Source: Xanthostigma xanthostigma
Lineage: Eukaryota > Arthropoda > Insecta > Raphidioptera > Raphidiidae
Assembly (NCBI GenBank): GCA_963575645.1
Contig: OY754466.1
Span: 32,086,001-32,150,000 of the forward strand
DNA length: 64,000 nt
Direction: 5' to 3'
A program made the position numbers and the translations under genes. Below, piece by piece: positions 12,540-26,560 of this stretch (positions are counted from its first letter, which is position 1; each line of letters starts with the position of its first letter). The notes under the pieces are model-generated. The model worked only from the letters and a program-made list of their open reading frames with translations, ran no database searches and was not told the origin of the DNA.

Positions 12540-15500
12540 ATTTGCACCTAATTGTCGTAAACCATGTAAAAACTGCTTGTCTGCGTGAAAATGATAGTCA
12601 ATATTCAGTTTGCATTTTCTTATGAGAGAATGATCCAAACCTGAATGTATAGTGTAAATAGACTTACCCTCATGAAATAAAGCAATTTTGCCTATAAGGA
12701 CTCATTTGCACCTAATTGTCATAAAGCATGTAAAAACTGCTTGTATGCGTTAAAATAATAGTTAATATGCAGTTTGCATTTCCTTGTGAGAGAATGATCC
12801 AAACCTGAATGTTATAGTGTAAGTAAACTTACCTTTATGAAATCAAGCAATTTCGCCTATAAGGACTCATTTGCACCTAATTGTCGTAAAGCATGTAAAA
12901 ACTGCTTGTCTGCGTTAAAATAATGGTTAATATGCAGTCTGCATTTTCTTATGAGAGAATAATCCAAACCTGAATGTTATAGTGTAAATAGACTAACCTT
13001 CATGAAATAAAGCAATTTTGCCTATAAGGACCCATTTGCCCCTAATTGTCATAAAGCATGTAAAAACTGCTTGTATGCGTTAAAATGATAGTAAATATGC
13101 AGTTTGCATTTTCTTATGAGAGAATGATCCAAACCTAAATGTTATAGTGTAAATAGACTAACCCTCATGAAATAAAGCAATTTTGCCTATAAGGACTCAT
13201 TTGCACCTAATTGTCGTAAAGCATGTAAAAACTGCTTGTCTGCGTTAAAATAATGGTTAATATGCAGTTTGCATTTTCTTATGAGAGAATGATCCAAACC
13301 TGAATGTTATAGTCTAAATAGACTTACCTTCATGAAATAAAGCAATTTTGCCTATAAGGACTTATTTGCCCCTAATTGTCATAAAGCATGTAAAAACTGC
13401 TTGTATGCGTTAAAATAATGGTTAATATGCAGTTTGCATTTTCTTATGAGAGAATGATACAAACCTGAATGTTATAGTGTAAATAGACTTACCCTCATGA
13501 AATAAAGCAATTTTGCCTATAAGGACTTATTATCCCTTAATTGTCATAAAGCATGTAAAAACTGCTTGTATGCGTTAAAATAATGGTTAATATGCAGTTT
13601 GCATTTTTATATGAGAGAATGATCCAAACCTGAATGTTATAGTGTAAATAGACTTACCTTCATGAAATAAAGCAATTTTGCCAAAAGGACTCATTTGCAC
13701 CTAATTGTCATAAAGCATGTAAAAACTGCTTGTATGCGTTAAAATAATGGTCAATATGCAGTTTACATTTTCTTATGAGAGAATGATCCAAACCTGAATG
13801 TTATAGTGTAAATAGACTTACCCTCATGAAATAAAGCAATTTTGCTTATAAAGACTCATTTGCACCTAATTGTCATAAAGCATGTAAAAACAGCTTGTGT
13901 GCGTTAAAATAATGGTTAATATGCAGTTTGCATTTTCTTATGAGAGAATGATCCAAACCTGAATTATATAGTGTAAATAGACTTACCTTCAGGAAATAAA
14001 GCAATTTTGCCTATAAGGACTCATTTGCCCCTAATTGTCATAAAGCATGTAAAAACTGCTTGTATGCGTTAAAATAATGGTCAATATGCAGTTTACATTT
14101 TCTTATGAGAGAATGATCCAAACCTGAATGTTATAGTGTAAATAGACTTACCTTCAGGAAATAAAGCAATTTTGCCTATAAGGACTTATTTGCCCCTAAT
14201 TGTCATAAAGCATGTAAAAACTGCTTGTCTGCGTTTAAATAATGGTTAATATGCAGTTTGCATTTTCTTATGAGATAAAGATCCAAACCTGAATGTTATA
14301 GTGTAAATAGACTTACCCTCATGAAATAAAGCAATATTGCCTATAAGGACTCATTTGCACCTACTTGTCGTAAAGCATGTAAAAACTGCTTGTCTGCGTT
14401 TAAATAATGGTTAATATGCAGTTTGCATTTTCTTATGAGAGAATGATCCAAACCTAAATGTTATAGTGTAAATAGACTTACCCTCATGAAATAAAGCAAT
14501 TTTGCCTATAAGGACACATTTGCACCTACTTGTCGTAAAGCATGTAAAAACTGCTTGTATGCGTTAAAATAATGGTTAATATGCAGTTTGCATTTTCTTA
14601 TGAGAGAATGATCCAAACCTGAATGTTATAGTGTAAATAGACTTACCCTCATGAAATAAAGCAATTTTGCCTATAAGGACTCATTTGCACCTAATTGTCG
14701 TAAAGCATGTAAAAACTGCTTGTAAGGGATAAAATAATGGTTAATATGCAGTTTGCATTTTCTTATGAGAGAATGATCCAAACCTGAATGTTATAGTCTA
14801 AATAGACTTACCTTAATGAAATAAAGCAATTTTGCCTATACGGACTCATTTGCCCCTAATTGTCATAAAGCATGTAAAAACTGCTTGTATGCGTTAAAAT
14901 AATGGTTAATATGCAGTTTGCATGTTCTTATGAGAGAACGATCCAAACCTGAATGTTATAGTGAAAATAGACTTACCTTCATGAAATAAAGCAATTTTGC
15001 CTATAAGGACTCATTTGCCCCTAATTGTCATAAAGCATGTAAAAACTGCTTGTATGCGTTAAAATAATGTATAATATGCAGTTTGCATTTTCTTATGAGA
15101 GAATGATCCAAACCTGAATGGTATAGTGAAAATAGACTAACCTTTGTAAAATAAAGCCATTTTGCCTATAAGGACTCATTATCCCCTAATTGTCATAAAG
15201 CATGTAAAAACTGCTTGTATGCGTTAAAATAATGATTAATATGCAGTTTGCATTTTCTTATGTGAGAACGATCCAAACCTGAATGTTATAGTGAAAATAG
15301 ACTAACCTTCATGAAATAAAGCAATTTTGCCTATAAGGACCCATTTGCTCCTAATTGTCATAAAACATGTAAAAACTGCTTGTATGCGTTAAAATAATTG
15401 TTAATATGCAGTTTGCATTTTCTTATGAGAGAACGATCCAAACCTGAATGTTATAGTGAAAATAGACTAATCTTTGTAAAATACCGCAATTTTGCCTATA

Positions 15501-16167
15501 AGGACTCATTTGCACGCAATTGTCGTGAAGCATGTAAAAACTGCTTGTCTGCGTTAAAATAATGGTTAATATGCAGTTTACATTTTCTTATGAGAGAATG
15601 ATCCAAACCTGAATGTTATAGTGTAAATAGACTTACCTTCATGAAATAAAACAATTTTGCCTATAAAGACTCATTTGCTTCTAATTGTCAAAAAGCATGT
15701 AAAAACTGCTTGTCAGCGTTAAAAAAATGGTTAATATGCAGTTTGCATTTTCTTATGAGAGAATGATCCAAACCTGAATGTTATAGTGTAAATAGACTTA
15801 CCTTCATGAAATAAAGCAATTTTGCCTATAAGGACTCATTTGCCCCTAATTGTCATAAAGCATGTAAAAACTGCTTGTATGCGTTAAAATAATGTATAAT
15901 ATGCAGTTTGCATTTTCTTATGAGAGAATGATCCAAACCTATATGTTATAGTGAAAATAGACTTACCTTTGTAAAATAAAGCAATTTTGCCTATAAGGAC
16001 TCATTATCCCTTAATTGTCATAAAGCATGTAAAAACAGCTTGTATGCGTTAAAATAATGGTTAATATGCACACTGCATTTTCTTATGAGAGAATGATCCA
16101 AACCTGAATGTTATAGTGAAAGTAGACTTACCTTTGTGAAATAAAACAATTTTGCCTTTAAGGACTT
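12540..16167. repeat. HOR unit H4, 22 monomers
   Basis: Order: B C D E F G, H/M-type fusion (13,529-13,692), N/R-like, O (gtgtgcg, gaattatatag), R, S T U V W X Y Z, c d e, and a fused f/A monomer (16,003-16,167). The one-base deletion in B (tgtatagtg) and the H/M fusion are shared with H2 and H6. I-L, P, Q, a and b of the 32-mer are missing. X has gccatttt. The unit is two bases short of 22 x 165. Confidence 0.92.
16003..16167. repeat. Fused monomer f/A
   Basis: The head is f (attatccctt, gcacactgc) and the tail is A (gaaagtagac, tttaaggactt). It removes exactly one monomer between e and B. The exchange lies between monomer positions 74 and 114. The aacagcttg in its head is otherwise typical of M and O. 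Confidence 0.9.
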
Positions 16168-18970
16168 ATTTGCACCTAATTGTCGTAAACCATGTAAAAA
16201 CTGCTTGTCTGCGTGAAAATGATAGTCAATATTCAGTTTGCATTTTCTTATGAGAGAATGATCCAAACCTGAATGTTATAGTGTAAATAGACTTACCCTC
16301 ATGAAATAAAGCAATTTTGCCTATAAGGACTCATTTGCACCTAATTGTCTTAAAGCATGTAAAAACTGCTTGTATGCGTTAAAATAATAGTTAATATGCA
16401 GTTTGCATTTCCTTGTGAGAGAATGATCCAAACCTGAATGTTATAGTGTAAGTAAACTTACCTTTATGAAATCAAGCAATTTCGCCTATAAGGACTCATT
16501 TGCACCTAATTGTCGTAAAGCATGTAAAAACTGCTTGTCTGCGTTAAAATAATGGTTAATATGCAGTCTGCATTTTCTTATGAGAGAATAATCCAAACCT
16601 GAATGTTATAGTGTAAATAGACTAACCTTCATGAAATAAAGCAATTTTGCCTATAAGGACCCATTTGCCCCTAATTGTCATAAAGCATGTAAAAACTGCT
16701 TGTATGCGTTAAAATGATAGTAAATATGCAGTTTGCATTTTCTTATGAGAGAATGATCCAAACCTAAATGTTATAGTGTAAATAGACTAACCCTCATGAA
16801 ATAAAGCAATTTTGCCTATAAGGACTCATTTGCACCTAATTGTCGTAAAGCATGTAAAAACTGCTTGTCTGCGTTAAAATAATGGTTAATATGCAGTTTG
16901 CATTTTCTTATGAGAGAATGATCCAAACCTGAATGTTATAGTCTAAATAGACTTACCTTCATGAAATAAAGCAATTTTGCCTATAAGGACTTATTTGCCC
17001 CTAATTGTCATAAAGCATGTAAAAACTGCTTGTATGCGTTAAAATAATGGTTAATATGCAGTTTGCATTTTCTTATGAGAGAATGATACAAACCTGAATG
17101 TTATAGTGTAAATAGACTTACCCTCATGAAATAAAGCAATTTTGCCTATAAGGACTCATTATCCCCTAATTGTCATAAAGCATGTAAAAACTGCTTGTAT
17201 GCGTTAAAATAATGGTTAATATGCAGATTGCATTTTCTTATGAGAGAATGATTCAAACCTGAATGTTATAGTGTAAATAGACTTACCCTCATGAAATAAA
17301 GCAATTTTGCCTATAAAGACTCATTTGCACCTAATTGTCGTAAAGCATGTAAAAACTGCTTGTCTGCGTTTAAATAATGGTTAATATGCAGTTTGCATTT
17401 TCTTATGACAGAAAGATCCAAACCTGAATTATATAGTGTAAATAGACTTACCCTTCATGAAGTAAAGAAATTTTGCCTATAAGGACTCATTTGCCCCTAA
17501 TTGTCATAAAGCATGTAAAAACTGCTTGTATGCGTTAAAATAATGGTTAATATGCAGTTTGCATTTTCTTATGAGAGAATGATCCAAACCTGAATGTTAT
17601 AGTGAAAATAGACTTACCTTTGTAAAATAAAGCAATTTTGCCTATAAGGACTCATTTGCACGCAATTGTCGTGAAGCATGTAAAAACTGCTTGTCTGCGT
17701 TAAAATAATGGTTAATATGCAGTTTGCATTTTCTTATGAGAGAAATCCAAACCTGAATGTTATAGTGTAAATAGACTAACTTTCATGAAATAAAGCAATT
17801 TTGCCTATAAGGACCCATTTGCCCCTAATTGTCATAAAGCATGTAAAAACTGCTTGTATGCGTTAAAATAATGGTTAATATGCTGTTTGCATTTTCTTAT
17901 GAGAGAATGATCCAAACCTAAATGTTATAGTGAAAATAGACTAATCTTTGTAAAATACCGCAATTTTGCCTATAAGGACTCATTTGCACGCAATTGTCGT
18001 GAAGCATGTAAAAACTGCTTGTCTGCGTTAAAATAATGGTTAATATGCAGTTTACATTTTCTTATGAGAGAACGTTCCAAACCTGAATGTTATAGTGAAA
18101 ATAGACTAATCTTTGTAAAATACCGCAATTTTGCCTATAAGGACTCATTTGCACGCAATTGTCGTGAAGCATGTAAAAACTGCTTGTCTGCGTTAAAATA
18201 ATGGTTAATATGCAGTTTACATTTTCTTATGAGAGAATGATCCAAACCTGAATGTTATAGTGTAAATAGACTTACCTTCATGAAATAAAACAATTTTGCC
18301 TATAAAGACTCATTTGCTTCTAATTGTCATAAAGCATGTAAAAACTGCTTGTCAGCGTTAAAAAAATGGTTAATATGCAGTTTGCATTTTCTTATGAGAG
18401 AATGATCCAAACCTGAATGTTATAGTGTAAATAGACTTACCTTCATGAAATAAAGCAATTTTGCCTATAAGGACTCATTTGCCCCTAATTGTCATAAAGC
18501 ATGTAAAAACTGCTTGTATGCGTTAAAATAATGTATAATATGCAGTTTGCATTTTCTTATGAGAGAATGATCCAAACCTATATGTTATAGTGAAAATAGA
18601 CTTACCTTTGTAAAATAAAGCAATTTTGCCTATAAGGACTCATTATCCCTTAATTGTCATAAAGCATGTAAAACTGCTTGTATGCGTTAAAATAATGGTT
18701 AATATGCACACTGCATTTTCTTATGAGAGAATGATCCAAACCTGAATGTTATAGTGTAAATAGACTTACCTTTGTAAAATAAAGCAATTTTGCCTATAAG
18801 GACTCATTTGCACGCAATTGTCGTAAAGCATGTAAAAACTGCTTCTCTGCGTTAAAATAATGGTTAATATGCAGTTTGCATTTTCTTATGAGAGAATGAT
18901 CCAAACCTGAATGTTATAGTGAAAGTAGACTTACCTTTGTGAAATAAAACAATTTTGCCTTTAAGGACTT
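16168..18970. repeat. HOR unit H5, 17 monomers
   Basis: Order: B C D E F G H I J K L b c d e f A. C carries gtctta like H1; I has gaattatatag/gaagtaaag; K is the 2-base deleted form; L has the Z-like tail; b has cgttcc. It parallels H1 but keeps separate e, f and A monomers; f lacks one A in gtaaaactgc, a deletion also in the f of H3. M to Z are absent: L runs straight into b because the L tail is of the Z/a kind. Confidence 0.92.
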
Positions 18971-21900
18971 ATTTGCACCTAATTGTCGTAAACCATGTAA
19001 AAACTGCTTGTCTGCGTGAAAATGATAGTCAATATTCAGTTTGCATTTTCTTATGAGAGAATGATCCAAACCTGAATGTATAGTGTAAATAGACTTACCC
19101 TCATGAAATAAAGCAATTTTGCCTATAAGGACTCATTTGCACCTAATTGTCATAAAGCATGTAAAAACTGCTTGTATGCGTTAAAATAATAGTTAATATG
19201 CAGTTTGCATTTCCTTGTGAGAGAATGATCCAAACCTGAATGTTATAGTGTAAGTAAACTTACCTTTATGAAATCAAGCAATTTCGCCTATAAGGACTCA
19301 TTTGCACCTAATTGTCGTAAAGCATGTAAAAACTGCTTGTCTGCGTTAAAATAATGGTTAATATGCAGTCTGCATTTTCTTATGAGAGAATAATCCAAAC
19401 CTGAATGTTATAGTGTAAATAGACTAACCTTCATGAAATAAAGCAATTTTGCCTATAAGGACCCATTTGCCCCTAATTGTCATAAAGCATGTAAAAACTG
19501 CTTGTATGCGTTAAAATGATAGTAAATATGCAGTTTGCATTTTCTTATGAGAGAATGATCCAAACCTAAATGTTATAGTGTAAATAGACTAACCCTCATG
19601 AAATAAAGCAATTTTGCCTATAAGGACTCATTTGCACCTAATTGTCGTAAAGCATGTAAAAACTGCTTGTCTGCGTTAAAATAATGGTTAATATGCAGTT
19701 TGCATTTTCTTATGAGAGAATGATCCAAACCTGAATGTTATAGTCTAAATAGACTTACCTTCATGAAATAAAGCAATTTTGCCTATAAGGACTTATTTGC
19801 CCCTAATTGTCATAAAGCATGTAAAAACTGCTTGTATGCGTTAAAATAATGGTTAATATGCAGTTTGCATTTTCTTATGAGAGAATGATACAAACCTGAA
19901 TGTTATAGTGTAAATAGACTTACCCTCATGAAATAAAGCAATTTTGCCTATAAGGACTTATTATCCCTTAATTGTCATAAAGCATGTAAAAACTGCTTGT
20001 ATGCGTTAAAATAATGGTTAATATGCAGTTTGCATTTTTATATGAGAGAATGATCCAAACCTGAATGTTATAGTGTAAATAGACTTACCTTCATGAAATA
20101 AAGCAATTTTGCCAAAAGGACTCATTTGCACCTAATTGTCATAAAGCATGTAAAAACTGCTTGTATGCGTTAAAATAATGGTCAATATGCAGTTTACATT
20201 TTCTTATGAGAGAATGATCCAAACCTGAATGTTATAGTGTAAATAGACTTACCCTCATGAAATAAAGCAATTTTGCTTATAAAGACTCATTTGCACCTAA
20301 TTGTCATAAAGCATGTAAAAACAGCTTGTGTGCGTTAAAATAATGGTTAATATGCAGTTTGCATTTTCTTATGAGAGAATGATCCAAACCTGAATTATAT
20401 AGAGTAAATAGACTTACCTTCAGGAAATAAAGCAATTTTGCCTATAAGGACTTATTTGCCCCTAATTGTCATAAAGCATGTAAAAACTGCTTGTATGCGT
20501 TAAAATAATGGTTAATAAGCAGTTTGCATTTTCTTATGAGAGAATGATCCAAACCTGAATGTTATAGTGTAAATAGACTTACCTTTGTAAAATAAAGGAA
20601 TTTTGCCTATAAGGACTCATTTGCCCGCAATTGTCGTGAAGCATGTAAAAACTGCTTGTCTGCGTGAAAATGATAGTAAATATGCAGTTTGCTTTTTCTT
20701 ATGAGAGAATGATCCAAACCTGAATGTTATAGTGTAAATAGACTTACCCTCATGAAATAAAGCAATTTTGCCTATAAAGACTCATTTGCACCTAATTGTC
20801 GTAAAGCATGTAAAAACTGCTTGTCTGCGTTTAAATAATGGTTAATATGCAGTTGGCATTTTCTTATTAGATAAAGATCCAAACCTGAATGTTATAGTGT
20901 AAATAGACTTACCTTTCATGAAATAAAGCAATTTTGCCTATAAGGACTCATTTGCCCCTAATTGTCATAAAGCATGTAAAAACTGCTTGTATGCGTTAAA
21001 ATAATGGTCAATATGCAGTTTACATTTTCTTATGAGAGAATGATCCAAACCTGAATGTTATAGTGTAAATAGACTTACCCTTCATGAAATAAAGCAATTT
21101 TGCCTATAAGGACTCATTTGCCCCTAATTGTCATAAAGCATGTAAAAACTGCTTGTATGCGTTAAAATAATGGTTAATATGCAGTTTGCATTTTCTTATG
21201 AGAGAATGTTCCAAACCTGAATGTTATAGTGAAAATAGACTTACCTTTGTAAAATAAAGCAATTTTGCCTATAAGGACTCATTTGCACGCAATTGTCGTG
21301 AAGCATGTAAAAACTGCTTGTCTGCGTTAAAATAATGGTTAATATGCAGTTTGCATTTTCTTATGAGAGAATGATCCAAACCTGAATGTTATAGTGTAAA
21401 TAGACTAACCTTCATGAAATAAAGCCATTTTGCCTATAAGGACCCATTTGCCCCTAATTGTCATAAAGCATGTAAAAACTGCTTGTATGCGTTAAAATAA
21501 TGGTTAATATGCAGTTTGCATTATCTTATGAGAGAATGATCCAAACCTGAATGTTATAGTGTAAATAGACTTACCCTCATGAAATAAAGCAATATTGCCT
21601 ATAAGGACTCATTTGCACCTACTTGTCGTAAAGCATGTAAAAACTGCTTGTCTGCGTTTAAATAATGGTTAATATGCAGTTTGCATTTTCTTATGAGAGA
21701 ATGATCCAAACCTAAATGTTATAGTGTAAATAGACTTACCCTCATGAAATAAAGCAATTTTGCCTATAAGGACTTATTTGCACCTAATTGTCATAAAGCA
21801 TGTAAAAACTGCATGTAAGCGTTAAAATGATAGTAAATATGCAGTTTGCATTTTCTTATGAGAGAATGATCCAAACGTAATTGTTATAGTGTAAATAGAC

Positions 21901-23095
21901 TAACCCTCATGAAATAAAGCAATTTTGCCTATAAAGACTCATTTACACCTAATTGTCGTAAAGCATGTAAAAACTGCTTGTCTGCGTTAAAATAATTGTT
22001 AATATGCAGTTTGCATTTTCTTATGAGAGAATGATCAAAACCTGAATTTTATAGTGGAAATACACTTACCTTCATAAAATAAAGCAATTTTGCCTATAAG
22101 GACTTATTTGCTCCTAATTGTCAGAAAGCATGTAAAAACTGCTTGTATGCGTTAAAATAATGGTTAATATGCAGTTTGCATTTTCTTATGAAAGAATGAT
22201 CCAAACCTGAATGTTATAGTGTAAATAGACTTACCCTCATGAAATAAAGCAATTTTGCCTATAAGGACTCATTTGCACCTAATTGTCGTAAAGCATGTAA
22301 AAACTGCTTGTAAGGGATAAAATAATGGTTAATATGCAGTTTGCATTTTCTTATGAGAGAATGATCCAAACCTGAATGTTATAGTCTAAATAGACTTACC
22401 TTAATGAAATAAAGCAATTTTGCCTATACGGACTCATTTGCCCCTAATTGTCATAAAGCATGTAAAAACTGCTTGTATGCGTTAAAATAATGGTTAATAT
22501 GCAGTTTGCATGTTCTTATGAGAGAACGATCCAAACCTGAATGTTATAGTGAAAATAGACTTACCTTCATGAAATAAAGCAATTTTGCCTATAAGGACTC
22601 ATTTGCCCCTAATTGTCATAAAGCATGTAAAAACTGCTTGTATGCGTTAAAATAATGTATAATATGCAGTTTGCATTTTCTTATGAGAGAATGATCCAAA
22701 CCTGAATGTTATAGTGAAAATAGACTAACCTTTGTAAAATAAAGCAATTTTGCCTATAAGGACTCATTATCCCCTAATTGTCATAAAGCATGTAAAAACT
22801 GCTTGTATGCGTTAAAATAATGGTTAATATGCAGTTTGCATTTTCTTATGTGAGAACGATCCAAACCTGAATGTTATAGTGAAAATAGACTAACCTTCAT
22901 GAAATAAAGCAATTTTGCCTATAAGGACCCATTTGCTCCTAATTGTCATAAAACATGTAAAAACTGCTTGTATGCGTTAAAATAATTGTTAATATGCAGT
23001 TTGCATTTTCTTATGAGAGAACGATCCAAACCTGAATGTTATAGTGAAAATAGACTAACCTTTGTAAAATAACGCAATTTTGCCTATAAGGACTC

Positions 23096-23260
23096 ATTTG
23101 CACGCAATTGTCGTGAAGCATGTAAAAACTGCTTGTCTGCGTTAAAATAATGGTTAATATGCAGTTTACATTTTCTTATGAGAGAATGATCTAAACCTGA
23201 ATGTTATAGTCTAAATAGACTTACCTTCATGAAATAAAGCAATTTTGCCTATAAGGACCT
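23096..23260. repeat. Fused monomer a/F
   Basis: The head is a/c type (cgtgaagc, gtctgcg, tttacatt) and the tail is F (gatctaaacc, agtctaaat, ggacct). The exchange lies between monomer positions 74 and 95. It links Z directly to F-G and removes c, d, e, f, A and B-E, which is why no B landmark exists between 18,971 and 26,561. Confidence 0.9.
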
Positions 23261-23425
23261 ATTTGCCCCTAATTGTCATAAAGCATGTAAAAACTGCTTG
23301 TATGCGTTAAAATAATGGTTAATATGCAGTTTGCATTTTCTTATGAGAGAATGATACAAACCTGAATGTTATAGTGTAAATAGACTTACCTTCATGAAAT
23401 AAAGCAATTTTGCCTATAAGGACTC

Positions 23426-23590
23426 ATTATCCCCTAATTGTCATAAAGCATGTAAAAACTGCTTGTATGCGTTAAAATAATGGTTAATATGCAGTTTGCA
23501 TTTTCTTATGAGAGAATGATCCAAACCTGAATGTTATAGTGAAAATAGACTTACCTTTGTAAAATAAAGCAATTTTGCCTATAAGGACTC
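23426..23590. repeat. Fused monomer H/J
   Basis: The head is H/Y-like (attatcccc) without gcagattgc or gattcaaac, and the rest is J (gaaaatagac, tttgtaaaat). It removes H's tail and I. It marks the left end of the 7.35-kb duplication. Confidence 0.85.
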
Positions 23591-25075
23591 ATTTGCACGC
23601 AATTGTCGTGAAGCATGTAAAAACTGCTTGTCTGCGTTTAAATAATGGTTAATATGCAGTTTGCATTTTCTTATGACAGAAATATCCAAACCTGAATGTT
23701 ATAGTGTAAATAGACTAACTTTCATGAAATAAAGCAATTTTGCCTATAAGGACCCATTTGCCCCTAATTGTCATAAAGCATGTAAAAACTGCTTGTATGC
23801 GTTAAAATAATGGTTAATATGCTGTTTGCATTTTCTTATGAGAGAATGATCCAAACCTAAATGTTATAGTGTAAATAGACTAACCCTCATGAAATAAAGC
23901 AATTTTGCTTATAAAGACTCATTTGCACCTAATTGTCATAAAGCATGTAAAAACAGCTTGTATGCGTTAAAATAATGGTTAATATGCAGTTTGCATTTTT
24001 ATATGAGAGAATGATCCAAACCTGAATGTTATAGTGTAAATAGACTTACCTTCATGAAATAAAGCAATTTTGCCAAAAGGACTCATTTGCACCTAATTGT
24101 CATAAAGCATGTAAAATATGCTTGTATGCGTTAAAATGATAGTAAATATGCAGTTTGCATTTTCTTATGAGAGAATGATCCAAACCTGAATGTTATAGTG
24201 TAAATAGACTTACCCTCATGAAATAAAGCAATTTTGCTTATAAAGACTCATTTGCACCTAATTGTCATAAAGCATGTAAAAACAGCTTGTATGCGTTAAA
24301 ATAATGGTTAATATGCAGTTTGCATTTTCTTATGAGAGAATGATCCAAACCTGAATGTTATAGTGTAAATAGACTTACCTTCAGGAAATAAAGCAATTTT
24401 GCCTATAAGGACTTATTTGCCCCTAATTGTCATAAAGCATGTAAAAACTGCTTGTATGCGTTAAAATAATGGTTAATAAGCAGTTTGCATTTTCTTATGA
24501 GAGAATGATCCAAACCTGAATGTTATAGTGTAAATAGACTTACCTTTGTAAAATAAATGAATTTTGCCTATAAGGACTCATTTGCCCGCAATTGTCGTGA
24601 AGCATGTAAAAACTGCTTGTCTGCGTTTAAATAATGGTTAATATGCAGTTTGCATTTTCTTATGAGATAAAGATCCAAACCTGAATGTTATAGTGTAAAT
24701 AGACTTACCTTTCATGAAATAAAGCAATTTTGCCTATAAGGACTCATTTGCCCCTAATTGTCATAAAGCATGTAAAAACTGCTTGTATGCGTTAAAATAA
24801 TGGTCAATATGCAGTTTACATTTTCTTATGAGAGAATGATCCAAACCTGAATGTTATAGTGTAAATAGACTTACCTTCAGGAAATAAAGCAATTTTGCCT
24901 ATAAGGACTTATTTGCCCCTAATTGTCATAAAGCATGTAAAAACTGCTTGTATGCGTTTAAATAATGGTTAATATGCAGTTTGCATTTTCTTATGAGATA
25001 AAGATCCAAACCTGAATGTTATAGTGTAAATAGACTTACCCTCATGAAATAAAGCAATATTGCCTATAAGGACTC

Positions 25076-25240
25076 ATTTGCACCTACTTGTCGTAAAGCA
25101 TGTAAAAACTGCTTGTCTGCGTTAAAATAATGGTTAATATGCAGTTTGCATGTTCTTATGAGAGAACGATCCAAACCTGAATGTTATAGTGAAAATAGAC
25201 TTACCTTCATGAAATAAAGCAATTTTGCCTATAAGGACTC
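25076..25240. repeat. Fused monomer T/W (also at 36,130 and 40,751)
   Basis: The head is T (ctacttgtcg, gtctgcg) and the tail is W (gcatgttc, agaacgatcc, gaaaat). It removes U and V and most of T. The same fusion recurs at 36,130-36,294 and 40,751-40,915, so it predates the duplications that spread it. Confidence 0.9.
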
Positions 25241-26560
25241 ATTTGCCCCTAATTGTCATAAAGCATGTAAAAACTGCTTGTATGCGTTAAAATAATGTAT
25301 AATATGCAGTTTGCATTTTCTTATGAGAGAATGATCCAAACCTGAATGGTATAGTGAAAATAGACTAACCTTTGTAAAATAAAGCAATTTTGCCTATAAG
25401 GACTCATTATCCCCTAATTGTCATAAAGCATGTAAAAACTGCTTGTATGCGTTAAAATAATGATTAATATGCAGTTTGCATTTTCTTATGTGAGAACGAT
25501 CCAAACCTGAATGTTATAGTGAAAATAGACTAACCTTCATGAAATAAAGCAATTTTGCCTATAAGGACCCATTTGCTCCTAATTGTCATAAAACATGTAA
25601 AAACTGCTTGTATGCGTTAAAATAATTGTTAATATGCAGTTTGCATTTTCTTATGAGAGAACGATCCAAACCTGAATGTTATAGTGAAAATAGACTAATC
25701 TTTGTAAAATACCGCAATTTTGCCTATAAGGACTCATTTGCACGCAATTGTCGTGAAGCATGTAAAAACTGCTTGTCTGCGTTAAAATAATGGTTAATAT
25801 GCAGTTTACATTTTCTTATGAGAGAATGATCCAAACCTGAATGTTATAGTGTAAATAGACTTACCTTCATGAAATAAAACAATTTTGCCTATAAAGACTC
25901 ATTTGCTTCTAATTGTCATAAAGCATGTAAAAACTGCTTGTCAGCGTTAAAAAAATGGTTAATATGCAGTTTGCATTTTCTTATGAGAGAATGATCCAAA
26001 CCTGAATGTTATAGTGTAAATAGACTTACCTTCATGAAATAAAGCAATTTTGCCTATAAGGACTCATTTGCCCCTAATTGTCATAAAGCATGTAAAAACT
26101 GCTTGTATGCGTTAAAATAATGTATAATATGCAGTTTGCATTTTCTTATGAGAGAATGATCCAAACCTATATGTTATAGTGAAAATAGACTTACCTTTGT
26201 AAAATAAAGCAATTTTGCCTATAAGGACTCATTATCCCTTAATTGTCATAAAGCATGTAAAAACTGCTTGTATGCGTTAAAATAATGGTTAATATGCACA
26301 CTGCATTTTCTTATGAGAGAATGATCCAAACCTGAATGTTATAGTGTAAATAGACTTACCTTTGTAAAATAAAGCAATTTTGCCTATAAGGACTCATTTG
26401 CACGCAATTGTCGTAAAGCATGTAAAAACTGCTTCTCTGCGTTAAAATAATGGTTAATATGCAGTTTGCATTTTCTTATGAGAGAATGATCCAAACCTGA
26501 ATGTTATAGTGAAAGTAGACTTACCTTTGTGAAATAAAACAATTTTGCCTTTAAGGACTT

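Larger units (their letters stand above)
18971..26560. repeat. HOR unit H6, 46 monomers (composite)
   Basis: Order: B C D E F G, H/M fusion (19,960-20,123), N/R-like, O, P, Q variant (gtgaaaatgatagtaaat, gctttttc), S/Q-like with ttggcatt, R, J-like, K-like, L-like, T, g h i, V W X Y Z, then an a/F fusion (23,096-23,260), G, an H/J fusion (23,426-23,590), K L M N O P Q R S, a T/W fusion (25,076-25,240), X Y Z c d e f A. The a/F fusion removes the b-to-E stretch including B, so two HOR units are joined into one 46-mer: the first half resembles H2, the second resembles H3 from F onward. B has the tgtatagtg deletion. Confidence 0.9.
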